Shown here: piece by piece, positions 12,200 to 45,348 of the stretch
Layout: each line of letters starts with the position of its first letter
Position numbering within the stretch: the first letter of the stretch is position 1
Assembly: GCF_027580225.2 (NCBI RefSeq)
Contig: NC_073343.2
Span: forward strand, 1,364,001-1,428,000
Length of the DNA: 64,000 bases
Direction of reading: 5' to 3'
Source: Misgurnus anguillicaudatus
Lineage: Eukaryota > Chordata > Actinopteri > Cypriniformes > Cobitidae
Position numbers and translations under genes: made by a program
The notes under the pieces: model-generated
The model's input: only the letters and a program-made list of their open reading frames with translations
What the model was told of the DNA's origin: nothing
Database searches by the model: none

Positions 12200-12474
12200 T
12201 TAATTTCTAGTTCATTGGTTATTGTTTTGTAGTCACTTGAATAAAGCTCACTTGAATTTGAACCCATTTAACGCAATGCTTGAGTACTTTTTGAGTCATA
12301 ATTTCACTGTGTTCATTCAGAGGTGCCTAATTGAACATTTTGTGCATCTGCATGGACCATTGCTCCAATGTGTTTTTTTAAACATGGCCTTAAACATTAT
12401 TTTCTCATTGCAAGCCTTCAACGTAAGATCCAAACTTCTTGTTTAGAGGCGAGCACCTCACCCCTCCAACAGCC

Positions 12475-33312
<20,838 letters not shown>

Positions 33313-33995
33313 ATGCTCACAAAAAGTGCTTTGGCATCCTTTCCCCCTCCCTGCTTTTCCTGCGAAAGCACTTACCAGCCCTTAAAGCTCTATCTAGAAA
33401 GTGTTGTCCCGTGTCTGTCTTAACTGATAGTCTAATAAATGGTCACATTTACTCTGTATCTTTTTTCCCCAAAGGTTAAATGTACAAAGTGCATATTTGA
33501 TGGCTAGAGCTCACATGTGAAGTTTTATTCTTTTGTTTATGTTTGTGTATATTTATACACATTTTTGGATGAAATTTCTTAAAGGTTTTTAGTCATCGAT
33601 GTGTCCATGCTCTGTGTTTATTCTACATAAGCCATGCTTCATATTGTGATGTAGCAAACAGGAGAAGTATTAGACGGTGAGGTGAAAGAGGTCACATGAC
33701 GGATCGCTTATCTTAGCCTGCCATTTTGTGTCCATCACCTTTAGACAGTAATGTATGTAAGTGATAATATATGTACTGTATACGACGTATCACTTTTACT
33801 TATCATTACCTGAGTCGTTCATAAAGTGTAGACATTACCATACAGCATGGGCATGGTCAGTACAAGCATTCGATTCAAAGTATCAGTTTTGCAACATCAC
33901 AATAGTGCCACACTTTTTAATTATGTACATCTGCAAAATATGTCAGTCTTGTAAAATCTATAAGAAAAAGGCAATAAAAACTTAACAAACCTAGT
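33313..33995 (+). other. snap25b: snap25b 3' UTR with poly(A) signals
   Basis: AATAAA hexamers at 33434-33439 and 33973-33978. The second, followed by an AT-rich stretch, is the likely main end. Length fits a neuronal 3' UTR but the end is inferred. Confidence 0.6.
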
Positions 33996-34517
33996 TATAA
34001 ATCTGTTGTTTTCCTATATCAGTTGATTTTGTGATGGCATAATTTTTGTTTTTTGATCCAAAAACAGAAAAGAGACAAAAGCAAATGTAGATACAAGAGT
34101 GTTAGACTGTCTGTATGTTGTACTAACAGAGATCTTCTCTGAACCAGGGGCTTTAGATGGATTATGCCTGGCAACGTCACTAATCACATCCAAATGCTAA
34201 AATACACAACTACACACAAACTTTCCGTGGCTTAATACACTGTTACATGGATGCACATGTAAATGTAGGTTAGTCAAAGGATGATAATTTATAATGAAAC
34301 CAGATCAGGCATTAATGTATAAAAACATGACTAACAAGTTTAACGATTATAAACAGTTCATGGTTATTTATAATCATTATAGGATCAAAAAATTATTTAT
34401 TTTCATAATATTTTCTAAATGCCATCCACAGCGATGAAAAGAAGAGTATTTTTATTATTTTGATCAGTACTATGCTAGTCAAAATTAATTTAGTGCTTTT
34501 CTCTGTGTTCATCACCA
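33996..34517. other. Intergenic spacer
   Basis: Nothing recognised between the end of snap25b and the hAT-like element. Confidence 0.4.
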
Positions 34518-34525
34518 GCATACAC

Positions 34526-35426
34526 CAGGGCTAGTCAACTGGTGGCCCGTGGGCCAAATGCGGCCCTTCGATCATCTTTATCTGATTAAAATCAGCGTGG
34601 TCACTTTTACCTTTCCACTGTACATGACAAATAATGACAGATAAACCGGAAGGAGAGTCAGAAAGAGGCTACACGGTGTGGGGTGCCAACCATCTGCTGG
34701 TGCATAATTTTCTGATCCAATTTTAGCTTTTGTTGCATTAAAAAAATAAAACTTTAACTACAACGCCGACTGGAAGTGACAGTAACACTTGAATCCTTTA
34801 AAAACTATTAATTACTAATAAGTAAATTATGAACTATAAATATATTTGTAGATTACAGGCTCTTGCACTGGAATGAGCTTCTCTCCTATGTTGACACGGA
34901 TTTACACATAAACTGAAATTTCATTACGACTGCCACTAGGGGGCGAACTCTGACAGTCGCATCTGAATGTAGTGTACAATGGAAAGGCAGTTTAGCCTAT
35001 ATATCTTAAAAAAAGAAAAAAAGAAAACAAGAAGTGGAATTTTAGTCATTAGGAGAAGACTATATGTTATGAGCACTGGGGGCCGGTGACTTCTTTTTCG
35101 AGGGCACATGATGCAAAGATCATCACAGCATGTATTTAACCCATCATGTGTGTGGTTTGTCATTTCAAAATATATGTTCGGCCTGTCAAGTGAACCTATG
35201 TGCATCACATGTCATGTCAAAATAAGTGCCTGCTAGATACTCGCATAGTCTCATGCGTAATTTGAAAATGCATGTTTTTTAATATGACCTATAACAAAAA
35301 GTAAAAAGCAACATAAGTTATAAAATATATATAATAAGTAAAAGTAAAAAATATATAGAAGGCATAAATATGGGTATTTACAATTTTTAAATTTGGCCCT
35401 CGAAAAAGAGTAGTTGAAGACCCCTG
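34526..35426. mobile_element. hAT-type element, about 0.9 kb
   Basis: Ends CAGGGCTAGTCAACTGGTGG and GTAGTTGAAGACCCCTG are imperfect inverted repeats. A perfect 8-bp duplication GCATACAC flanks it (34518-34525 and 35427-35434). No transposase frame seen. Confidence 0.8.
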
Positions 35427-35434
35427 GCATACAC

Positions 35435-36729
35435 TGTCTGAGGAAAATGGTCAAAAAGCTGCCCCCTATAAAAAGGTCCTAATAATGAATTTTTAAGGAA
35501 ATGTATTCAATATTCTCACATCCTCAGACAACCATATAGAGCGTGTAAAGAGTGTCTGAATATTTGACAGTTCTTTGATACATAATTTGCTCTTAGCTGT
35601 GCAGGTGCTAATTGAACAGAATCATTATTCAGCGATTGACACCCACTCTCACCACCCCCTTTTCTGAGTCACAGCTCTGTAGTGAATTTCTGCTGGCCTG
35701 TTCTTTGTCTTTACCCACCTCTTCATCAGCTCTCTCTCTTCACCTCCCTTTACATTTCACATTTCTTTTTCATGGTGCTGTACCCGTACCATCTCAAGCG
35801 CTCTCTCGACACATTAACCACTGCTGACAGCTTCTCAGGGGGCTTTCTGACTCACTGGCTTTGTGTGCTGTCTTAATGCATTTACCTTTTAAATACATAA
35901 ACACATGGCTAGATCCTCCATTAAGGCTTAATATAAATACTGTGGTGGTGAGTACGAATGCATCCTTTACAGGATAAAAATGTGTTAATTGGAGAAATAG
36001 ATCAAACAAGGCAGAACAAGAGTATTTATTGTAAATGTAAAGTAAATGTAAATGAGTATCTATCCATTTTCCTTACTATATAAAGTGAAAAAAATAATAA
36101 TTGTATTTTTAAAAACCTGAAGGTTATTTATAAGTAAATGCATTAATATACAAAATTTGAATTTTGAATTTTAAAATCAAGCTCATTCTTGTTAGGGTTG
36201 CAAACCGTTGCATTATTAAATATGATTTGATAGAATTTATAAATACTATTGTACTGATTATGAAACTATGCCAAAATATTAGTGCAATTTTTAATGGTTG
36301 CTTTTACAACTGCAACAAATCATAACCTATTGTTAGCTAACCATGTTATAGGGTAGTAGACTGACAGCTAGTGGTCAAAAAAATGTAGTTGTTTACTAGA
36401 CCTATGTTAGGTTTTTTTTTGTTTGTTTGTTTTTTGAAGTAGAACAAAATATATTTTATAAACAAAACCTTTATTAAACATGAGACACGAGTTAGTAAAT
36501 TATATGAGTTGTAAAAATGCTTACATGCTGCACAAAACTGTAACTTATTTGGTTATGGTTATATGAACCCACAATAACAAAAGCAAATGTTATCATTTGA
36601 TAACTAACAATTATGATTCAACACGGGCAAACTGCTATCTTTCAATATACGAATTTAATAACAAAGACGCAGTCTTTGATCAAACACAGGATATTAAACC
36701 CTCTTTAATTTCCTCACTTGTGGTCGACA
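35435..36729. other. Intergenic spacer upstream of ahctf1
   Basis: No exon recognised. The frames around 35612-36009 have no recognisable similarity. Confidence 0.4.
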
Positions 36730-37040
36730 CAAACCAAATCTCGCGATAGTTTGAGCTACGCGGGATTTGGAAGGAGTAGATGAATGCGCAGTCGTGTTTC
36801 TGCAGCGCTGTGGAAATGGCGCCTGCGTTTGAGTAGTAGTAGTAGTAGTAGTCGGCAGTTAAGACCTGTAACTTACTAGGAATTAAAGTTTTCTCTTCAG
36901 TCTTTCTCACAAGTTTAGTTATTTAGACCCTAAGAGGTTATTCACACGAACTGAACCCGGATTATGACCGGGAAAGAGTCGCCACGCGAGTCGTATTTGA
37001 ACTATATCCAATTTTCTTGAGGGCCGTCATCAGCTCCCAG
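36730..37040 (+). promoter_or_regulatory. ahctf1: ahctf1 promoter and non-coding exon 1
   Basis: CpG-richer than its surroundings and without a TATA box. Contains TCTCGCGA (36739-36746), a half of the TCTCGCGAGA element found in many TATA-less housekeeping promoters. Exon 1 ends at 37040 (CAGCTCCCAG before GTAAAG). The transcription start is not fixed by the sequence; a (TAG)n run lies at 36833-36851. Confidence 0.55.
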
Positions 37041-38599
37041 GTAAAGGATGTTGCCTGTTGAGATTTGCAAATATACAGGTCATAAAAGAACGTCCTAGGA
37101 CACTAGTCTAGTCACATGTAGTTGTTTTATACCTCGGGACTTTTTGTCAGTCATCCGAGAGGCCTTGCTGGTGTTTAAAGCCATTTCAGTCTCATGCGGT
37201 GACCGTTAGCTTGCGCGGCTAGGCTAATCTGAGGGACTCATGGTAACAACATGCGTGGGCAAAACTCACTCAAAACATTGTAGTTATTAGACGTTTAACA
37301 ACACATTTTGTGACAGAACACGTTGGTGTTGTAAATTAATCTGTCGTATGTAACTTATTGTTATACGTCGTTTGTGTTTGTATGGGTATGTTTGTTGACA
37401 AACGGTTACATTTGGCAGCTAACGTTAGCGTTGCTGATAGAAACAGAAACCTTTTAGAAAGGCTGATCACTCAGTTAACGTGTGCTTTATGTTAACTTTT
37501 CTAGTGACAACACCACTGTATAGGACTTTTGTTTAGCTTTTGTGGCCTGTGAATGTGTAGATGTATAGCTTAGGAGCAGTTTGTCAGCTGCAATCTGAAT
37601 GTTTTTAAACGCACTGTTTACCAATAATTTAAAATGACACATTACACTTGATGGATATGCATAACTGTAAATTTGTCAAATGCAAAACTGTCAATTAACA
37701 AATGTTTTCCCTGTAAGTTATGCCAGGCCGCCCATGAGGCAATGCGTGTTATGAAATTTACCTCAAGTTTGAATTTTTAGGAGCACGTGCACTTACATAC
37801 ACAATACATGATAGGGGATAAACTAAGGGAACATGTGTACAACGTGTCATTTCAATGTTTTGTCTAGTTTAACATATCAAATAAATAAACACGAGCCTCA
37901 CATGTGTGACAGTCAATCTGGCGTTGTTTTTGCAATCCGTTTATTGTTTAGCGGACATTTGTGCAAATAAACACTTTAATTTGACAACAGCACTCTGTTT
38001 TTCCTTAAACGTTTTTAAAACATTGAGATTGTGTAAGTCTGTAAGTGCCTGCTTTTCCAGGTCGCTGTTTGTCCACGTGAATCTCGCGCATGGGCGGGAC
38101 GTACGGTTGCGCGGGCACATGGTTGAGTCCTATAGGCTGCATGTATTGCGTCGGATGACTAGTAGTGAATGCTTTTTTCCCATGGCATTCAGATTTCACT
38201 CAAATCATTATTTGTTTTATCAGAAATAAAATAATTCATTACTATTGGAAATGGGCTTTTTTTAATTTAATAAGCTATTTAGTCATAATTGATTTTAAAT
38301 GTGTGGCTTTTGACTTGAAATTAATAACAACATTTGTAATGTTTTATCTGACTTAATACCCATATATACAAAGGAACAGTGTTCAAATACAAAATAAGAG
38401 TTTGTATGTTTGGCACTGTGCAAATGTGAAGCAACTGTCCATTAGTAAGTCCAAATGTGCTGCCAGTTGCTGTTTTTGTCCATAGTCTTTATACTAGGAT
38501 ACAGCATGTTGTATTTGTTATGCTTTGTCTATATGCTATATAGTTTATTATTCAAGAAATGCTAATAGATTTTTAACATAATTTCTCTCATCACTAAGC

Positions 38600-41500
38600 A
38601 TGCGTGACCTGGCAGCCCAAGTCACCAGCAGCTTGCTGAGTTTCCCAGAAGTGACGATAGACGCTCTGGGAGAGGATGAAGTTACGCTTGACTCCGTACT
38701 GCATGGAAGATTTACTGTTGGTGAGTGTTGCTTACATGCTTTACCCTGATTGTATGTTTTAATGACTAAACTATGAATATGTTTGTTTGTAGGCATGTGC
38801 CATTTACCGGTTTCAAGGTATACAGAGGTTTTAAACAGTCAAACCACTAACATTTTCTGTAATAGGGTTTGCAATGTATGAGCTGGGTTTACACATGTAG
38901 TTAGTCATGTAATTTACATTTAATATATGTTTAATAAAATTATAAAAAATATATCCCGTCCAGTAAACTTTTTTTGTTTGTAGACGTCTGAAAATAACAC
39001 ATTTTAGTGTTGCAATGGCAATACCTTGAAGCCGTGGTATTTTTGCTTAAGGTTATCATACCGCAAAAATCTCATACCAGCCCATGCCTAGTTGTTTGAA
39101 TTAATGTAATGACAAATGGTGTTTTTTTGAATAATGTCAAACGTCTTTAAGTTTCTCTCAATTGATGCCATCAGGAAAGAGTGGACTGGCCTGGCTTGCT
39201 TGTGGGCCCCAGTTGGAGGTGGTCCATGCAGTTACTGGCGAGCGTTTCTCTGCTTACCGCTTCAGCGGGGTGTCCGAGCACCCGCCCACGGTGTTGGCCA
39301 TGCGGGATTTCTGTTGGCTAAAGCGAACAGGGCTTCTCGTGGGTCTTGAGGAAGGTGAAGGCAGTATGTTGTGCCTTTATGATCTTGGCATCTCCCGTGT
39401 TGTCAAGGCTGTGGTCATACCTGGCAAGGTAAGTGTGAACAGCTTTATTGTGTTTTATGGATGAGTTTCATGGAATGCTGTATCTTCTTGCCTTGATGTT
39501 TAAAATGCAGAGACTAGGGCTGTCGCGCAATTAATAGCACACAAAATAAAAGTTTGTTTTTGTGTTTTTTTGTGTACTGTATGTAGTAATTATGCATGTG
39601 TATATAACACACACATACAAGTGTTTCTTAAATATATACATAAATGTTTGTGTATTTATGTATACATAATAATTACAGTATACACGCATATATTAAGCAA
39701 ACACAAACAGGGTCCAAAATTAACTGTCTGGCTCACCTGCCACGGGGACTGGTAGATGAAAAAATCCACCAGCCAAGCATATTTTTTACCGGCCAGAATA
39801 ATAAACAGCCTTTTTTTGTCACACGTACTAGGGCTGCACGATTAATCGTTTTTAAACCGAAATCGCGATGTGAATGGATGAGATTTTCGAATCGCAAGAG
39901 CTGCGATTATTTCGATTCAAAACTATCAAATATAACAATCATCTAGTACGCAGTTTTTGACAGTTCGCTTCATGCGCATTTTACGTTTGATGCAGTTTAA
40001 ACCAATAGAGTGCATTAACACTGAGGTGCTGACTACACGTCAGATAACACCATTTGGAAAACATGAGCGCAAGCAGCAGTTCAACTCCTCAACAAAGTGT
40101 ACGGCCATATGATTTCCGCGATGCGGAAAACACGGACAGAATCGCGAAATGCAAACAAATGGAATTAACTGCACAACGCGGAATGTCATGAAGTTGGCAG
40201 ATTTTGGATTCAGTCATTTTAAAAACCCATTATAACTCATTAACCGGCAAATGAAAGGACAGAAATGCGCGAAAACATTTCCCTTTTGTGTAATGTTGGA
40301 CTTAAAGAAAGGTGTATATACGTCCGTTTCTCGTCATGCATCGCAAACAATGACAAGCGCCTCATCAGACTATAAGCAGGTTTCATTAAAGCCCGGAACA
40401 CCGCAGACGAAAGAGGTACATTATACTTTCTTGCACGCGCACATCCGCACCGCTTTGAATATTTACAGTCACGAGGGTTCATGAAGCGCGCACACAGAGA
40501 GCACTCAGCACACGCGTGATCACTAAACTTAAGTTTTCTTTCTTGTCTAAGTGAACATAAACAGCTGGATGTTTATCAGTATATTGAAGCAGAGCAGTTT
40601 TAAAGCTGTCTTGTGTCTTAAAGTGACAGTAACCTGGTGCTTTCTGTGTCAGAAATGTTTATTACACACCAAAAATTAAAATAAGTCCTTACTCTTAACT
40701 GAACAAGCTTCTGCAGCTCCACATTTAAAATCCTACAGTGAGGACTGTGCAGTGTTTTATTTGTATTTTTTGCTTATGTTAAATCATAGATTCTAATAAC
40801 TAATATATTTACATGTATTACAGATGCCTGAAAAGTAAAACAAGATGAGTATAGTATTATGATTAAAAGAAAAAACTAAACATTTGCTTGTCAGAAGCAT
40901 TGTTGTAGTGACAGCCAAAATACGTTGGCCTGGCCCTATATGTTATTTTAAATAAAACTTTCAATAAATTTTTGTTAAATTGTATTTTAATGTTTTTAAA
41001 TTTTGAAAAAAGTTTGTCTGCAGAAGAGCAAAGTCCTGCAGACAACTTGGTACAATGTTTAAGAGGTTTTAAATAAACAGGAGCACAGCATCTTTCTTTG
41101 GTGCTATTAAAACCACCACAACAAACCTGGATGTAGCTCTTTTATTATATACTAATGAATCGCACTTCGAATCGCAATTTTGATCAGAAAAATCGCAATT
41201 AGATTTTTTTCTCCGAACCGTGCAGCCCTAAGTCATGTACAATAATGTAGAATATTAAAACAAAACATCTATCAAACACAAATAACACATATCAATTTTC
41301 AGTACATATCAATCATCAGTACAAATTTTTCTTCTAACCAAAGTGAAATATCTATACATCATATTCTGAATCTGAAATATTAACTGAAGTCACAGATAAG
41401 AAAATACCACTTGACTTTGTGGGCATAGCACAGGCTTATTCAATTAGTTTTACCACAGGCCAAATTTTGCCAATACAAAGCCAATAGGGCCTAAACACAA

Positions 41501-44500
41501 TGTTTAATCTGCTATTGTTGTTGTTGTTTTGATGCTGTTGTTTTTTTAACAAACAAAAAGACTGGATTTCCATGTAAACCAACTTTTCCTGCTCATCCCC
41601 ACACCAGATATACTCACCATTTAAAAGTAGTGATGCACCGATTTATCGGCCGACTTTTGATGAATTTGAAACCATCGGCAATAGCACGAGAAAGGCCGAT
41701 ACCAATTAGGGGTGGCACGGTTCATGAAAAAAACCCGAACCGTTCGGTTCGCTTGTCTCGGTTCGGAGCGCGTGTGTGCCGTACGGTTCAACGGTTCATG
41801 GCATGCTCAATGTAGCCTCGTGCCCTGTATGTGACCCCAGATAGCGTGTTTCCCTTTCGCAAATAGCGCGAAAGAAGAGGTGACTGCTGTGGAGAGTGAG
41901 TGCTGCCGGTCATGTTACGTGTAGAAATGGCAAGAGGTAGAGAAATGGAAGTCTGCCCGGAGTTGGAGGATGTACCCAGCGTCGTATAAGTTTGGTGTGT
42001 GGAAACATTTTTTATTTCATGTTACCTATGATGACAGCGGAAATAAAACAATAGATAGAACTGCAGGCTATGGGTTGAATGTGTTCAAAACAGCCACACG
42101 CGACGACAGCCTTCTCTCCGCCCATTTGTCTAATCTGAGGTAGTGAACACTGTTTTGCGTCTTTTCGTTTTCAGCGCTATTTTTAGCCTTTCATTGATAG
42201 GACGAAAGCGGCTGGTTTCCGCGTAGTTTCATTTTGCTACCGCGTGAGGGTTGCGCGATCTTATTTCATAAACTGCCCCTTAAAGCAATTAGGACAGAAG
42301 TAGTCAAAAGTGAACAAAAGAGACGGATTTAAATATTACAGGTGTAAACGTTATGTTTCTCTCTCGTCCACATATACTCTCTGCGGTAAAAAAGCAGCCT
42401 CTCAGTGATAAATCTTAAAGCTACATTGAAGTTGGGATTTTGAAAAATGCAAGTTATCTTTGTGTGCTAAAAAGGCACATAAGTTCATGTAGATGGCAAT
42501 ACACATTCTCTTTTTTGCCAAATAAATGAAAAGCATGTTGAAATCATCAATGTCTTCGCTCTTGCTGTATCAAAATCTCACCTGGCTTTCCTCAGGGATG
42601 GTCCCAATAATGTGCTTAAAGTCAAATTCAGTTTGTGCATGATTACATGATATAACTTTTTTAATACTGTGTCCTAAATTATGGATAATTAATACATTAA
42701 TAAGATAATACATTTCTGGAGTGTTAAAAATTAAAAGAAAAAATAACAACAAGAACCGTACTGAACCGAGAACCGTGGCCATAGAACCGTGATACGAACC
42801 GAACCGAGGGTTTTGTGAACCGTGTCACCCCTAATACCAATTGTTTATTAATTAACTACATAAAGAAATCCATTATATGTAAAAAATGAGTTAATGTTGT
42901 TAATAAAATAAATGCTGAATAGCAAAAACCACCTTTGAAGGTTGTCATGCTGTCTTATTATATTTGTTTTAGCTTAATTTGTGCCTCTCTAATTATGTTG
43001 GTTAGCTGAATGTTAATTAGATCAAATCCATGTTCAGTAAAAATAATTTGATGCAGAAATAAACTAGCTAGACCAACTGTATAGTATTGTATACAAGTGT
43101 TTAATATCGGTATCGGCCAGAAGTTGTCTGTTTAAATCGGTATTGGCCCAAAAAAATCATATCGGTGCATCCCTATTTAAAAGTGGTTTAGTGGGTCACA
43201 AAACTCACAGTTTGGATCATCCAGTTACAGATTGGATAATTTTTTCGATCAGAAAAACAGGGGTTACTGTCGCTTTAAGAGCGATTGTGCACAGAGTCAC
43301 TCTCTTCACTGCCCGTACAATATATGTCACTTTAAAGCTTGCTGCGAGAGATTTAATTTTCTTACGTGAGGATAGTAATGACTGACAGGATGAAGTTGGA
43401 GGATTTGCCCAACAAATCCATGACAAATCATGACGGATTGCTTCCTGTACTGCATCTTTTCGCGCGAAAGTGAAAGTAAAATTCGAGGGCACGCTCAAAC
43501 GTAATTTAAATACCCAATGCGTGAATTTCATACACCAATATTACACATCCAAATCTGTGAAAGAATGCATAAGCATTTTAATATATTTTTTCTCCCTATA
43601 AGTCAAGATAGCCCGACGGGCAGGACGGGGATGCATTTTGATAGCTAATATGCAGCAGATAGCTGCAGACCGCAAGTTACCTGCAGTACTAGCTAGCAAC
43701 AGACCGTCTTTAGTGCGAGACTTGGAGCGTAGAGACGTTCTGTGGCTAGCTCACTTCGTCCCCCGATTAGTTACTGGCAAACACATTATATTGCATTAAT
43801 ATTTTGGTATGAAAATCACCCGCCAGTGTGGCGGGTAGCCTTTTGAATTTAGTCGCCAAACGGAAAATCTACCCGCATTTGGCGCTTGGCGGGTGTTAAT
43901 TTCGGTCCCGGAACACAAACTTTTATTATTTGTTATTTTGTTTTTCATTGCATAGTACCCCACGGTTTGGTTTGGTTTGTTTTGGTTTGGGTCAGGTCAG
44001 CTCACCTCACTTTGGCTTGGTTAGCTTTCCCATCGAGTTTAGTCAGAGGCGTCATGCCCATTCAAACTGAGGGGGCACATACCCCCTTGGTTTTTTTGAG
44101 CCAATGGATATTGCATCCAACCTCAAAATCAAATAAGCATCCATTAATCTGTTATTTGACTGTTAATCTGTTTAATATGCACAATATTATACATTCTGTG
44201 CTGCATCCTTGTCACTTTTTGGAGTTTTTCGCCGTTTTGATAGTGTTTTGATCATGTAACATTACTTTTATTCCGGCGGCAGCTGGTGCTGCAGTCAGCG
44301 CAGTCGCAGACGTCATCAGCGTCTGGGCGCGCTCACAAGCTCTTTGCTGTTGCTGGCTTGCTGCTGCATTTGGCTATCTGAGGAATTAAAACGTGTTAGA
44401 AATGCTCACAACATTTCCAAATCCCAGTGCGGTAATGTGCAGTTAACCTCCTCTGTGTAGAAAATGTATGGTTTTAAATGTGACCGTCTCAACGTTATAT

Positions 44501-45280
44501 TAGTAGAGATTCATCTTCTTGGCACAACGCCAAAGTTCACCAGAGTTCACGCTGGCGCGGAATCTCACATGCTCACATATAAGGTTAAATTTAATGCAAA
44601 AATCCGTTCCGCTAATAATTTTATCTAAACACATTTTTTTAAAATCATTATTGAACATTAAAATCAATCACGTGGCTATAGCTTATGTCATTTTCGTTGT
44701 TTATATTCTTTATGGATTTAAAATTACATTAATTTTATATGATGCAGTTGTTGTGCAAAATGCATAATGACACAATTAAACAAGCCATTAAAACATGCCG
44801 TTTCAGATGTAAATATGATGCAAATGTGTCATTATTCCGATTGAATAGTATTTGATATGAAAGTTAGTCATCACTTTTATTTTGGAGGTTTTTGCATGAA
44901 AGCAGGGGTTTTCAGATTGTTAGAAATGTAAGTGCCATGGAAAAGACTGAAAGCTCTATAATATTTCGTTTGATGTTTGTGTATGCACAAATTTCTGTGA
45001 GCTGCTGACACTGTGCCCCCTTAAAAAAATTGGTGCATGACGCCCCTGAGTTTAGTAACAATTCGGAGTGGGAGGGATTAGGGCTGGGCAGTATGACGGT
45101 ATATTCCGTTACCGCGGAATAAAATGTCAAATGCAAATGTCAAATGCGAATAAGTGGGCGTGGCCAACTCTGCACTCCCGCATGTTAGACTGAGTGTGAC
45201 GGAGAAACATGTAAAATAATTTACTCATAAAAAATGAACGAGTTATTTGTGTAATTTTTATAAGTGCCAGTGAATCCACC

Positions 45281-45348
<68 letters not shown>

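Larger units (their letters stand above)
10213..12240 (-). mobile_element. LINE (L2/CR1 group) 3' half, 5'-truncated
   Basis: On the minus strand the element runs from the end of a reverse-transcriptase ORF (12199 to 11627), through a long 3' untranslated region holding a 129-bp tandem repeat (11011-11526) and G/C-A-rich blocks, to a tail of GAATT pentamers at 10213-10240. A second 3'-region fragment of the same family lies on the + strand at 26100-26360. The 5' part (endonuclease and catalytic reverse transcriptase) is missing, as expected for incomplete reverse transcription. Confidence 0.75.
41631..43174. mobile_element. hAT-type element nested in the composite, itself interrupted
   Basis: Ends AGTGATGCACCGATTTATCG and ATCGGTGCATCCCT are inverted; flanked by TTTAAAAGT on both sides (before 41631 and after 43174). 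A further element at 41711-42833 splits it at GATACCAATT. Confidence 0.7.
39709..43912. mobile_element. Composite hAT-type insertion in ahctf1 intron 3
   Basis: Ends AGGGTCCAAAATTAACTG and GTTAATTTCGGTCCCGGA are imperfect inverted repeats, flanked by a perfect 8-bp duplication ACACAAAC (39701-39708, 43913-43920). Both ends hold related proline/glycine-codon-like blocks (CACCTGCCACGGGGACTGG, CACCCGCCAGTGTGGCGGG). Two other elements lie inside. Confidence 0.75.

Noticed and set aside
43886..44251. 121-residue frame spanning two transposon ends
   Set aside because: Crosses the junctions of three different mobile elements.
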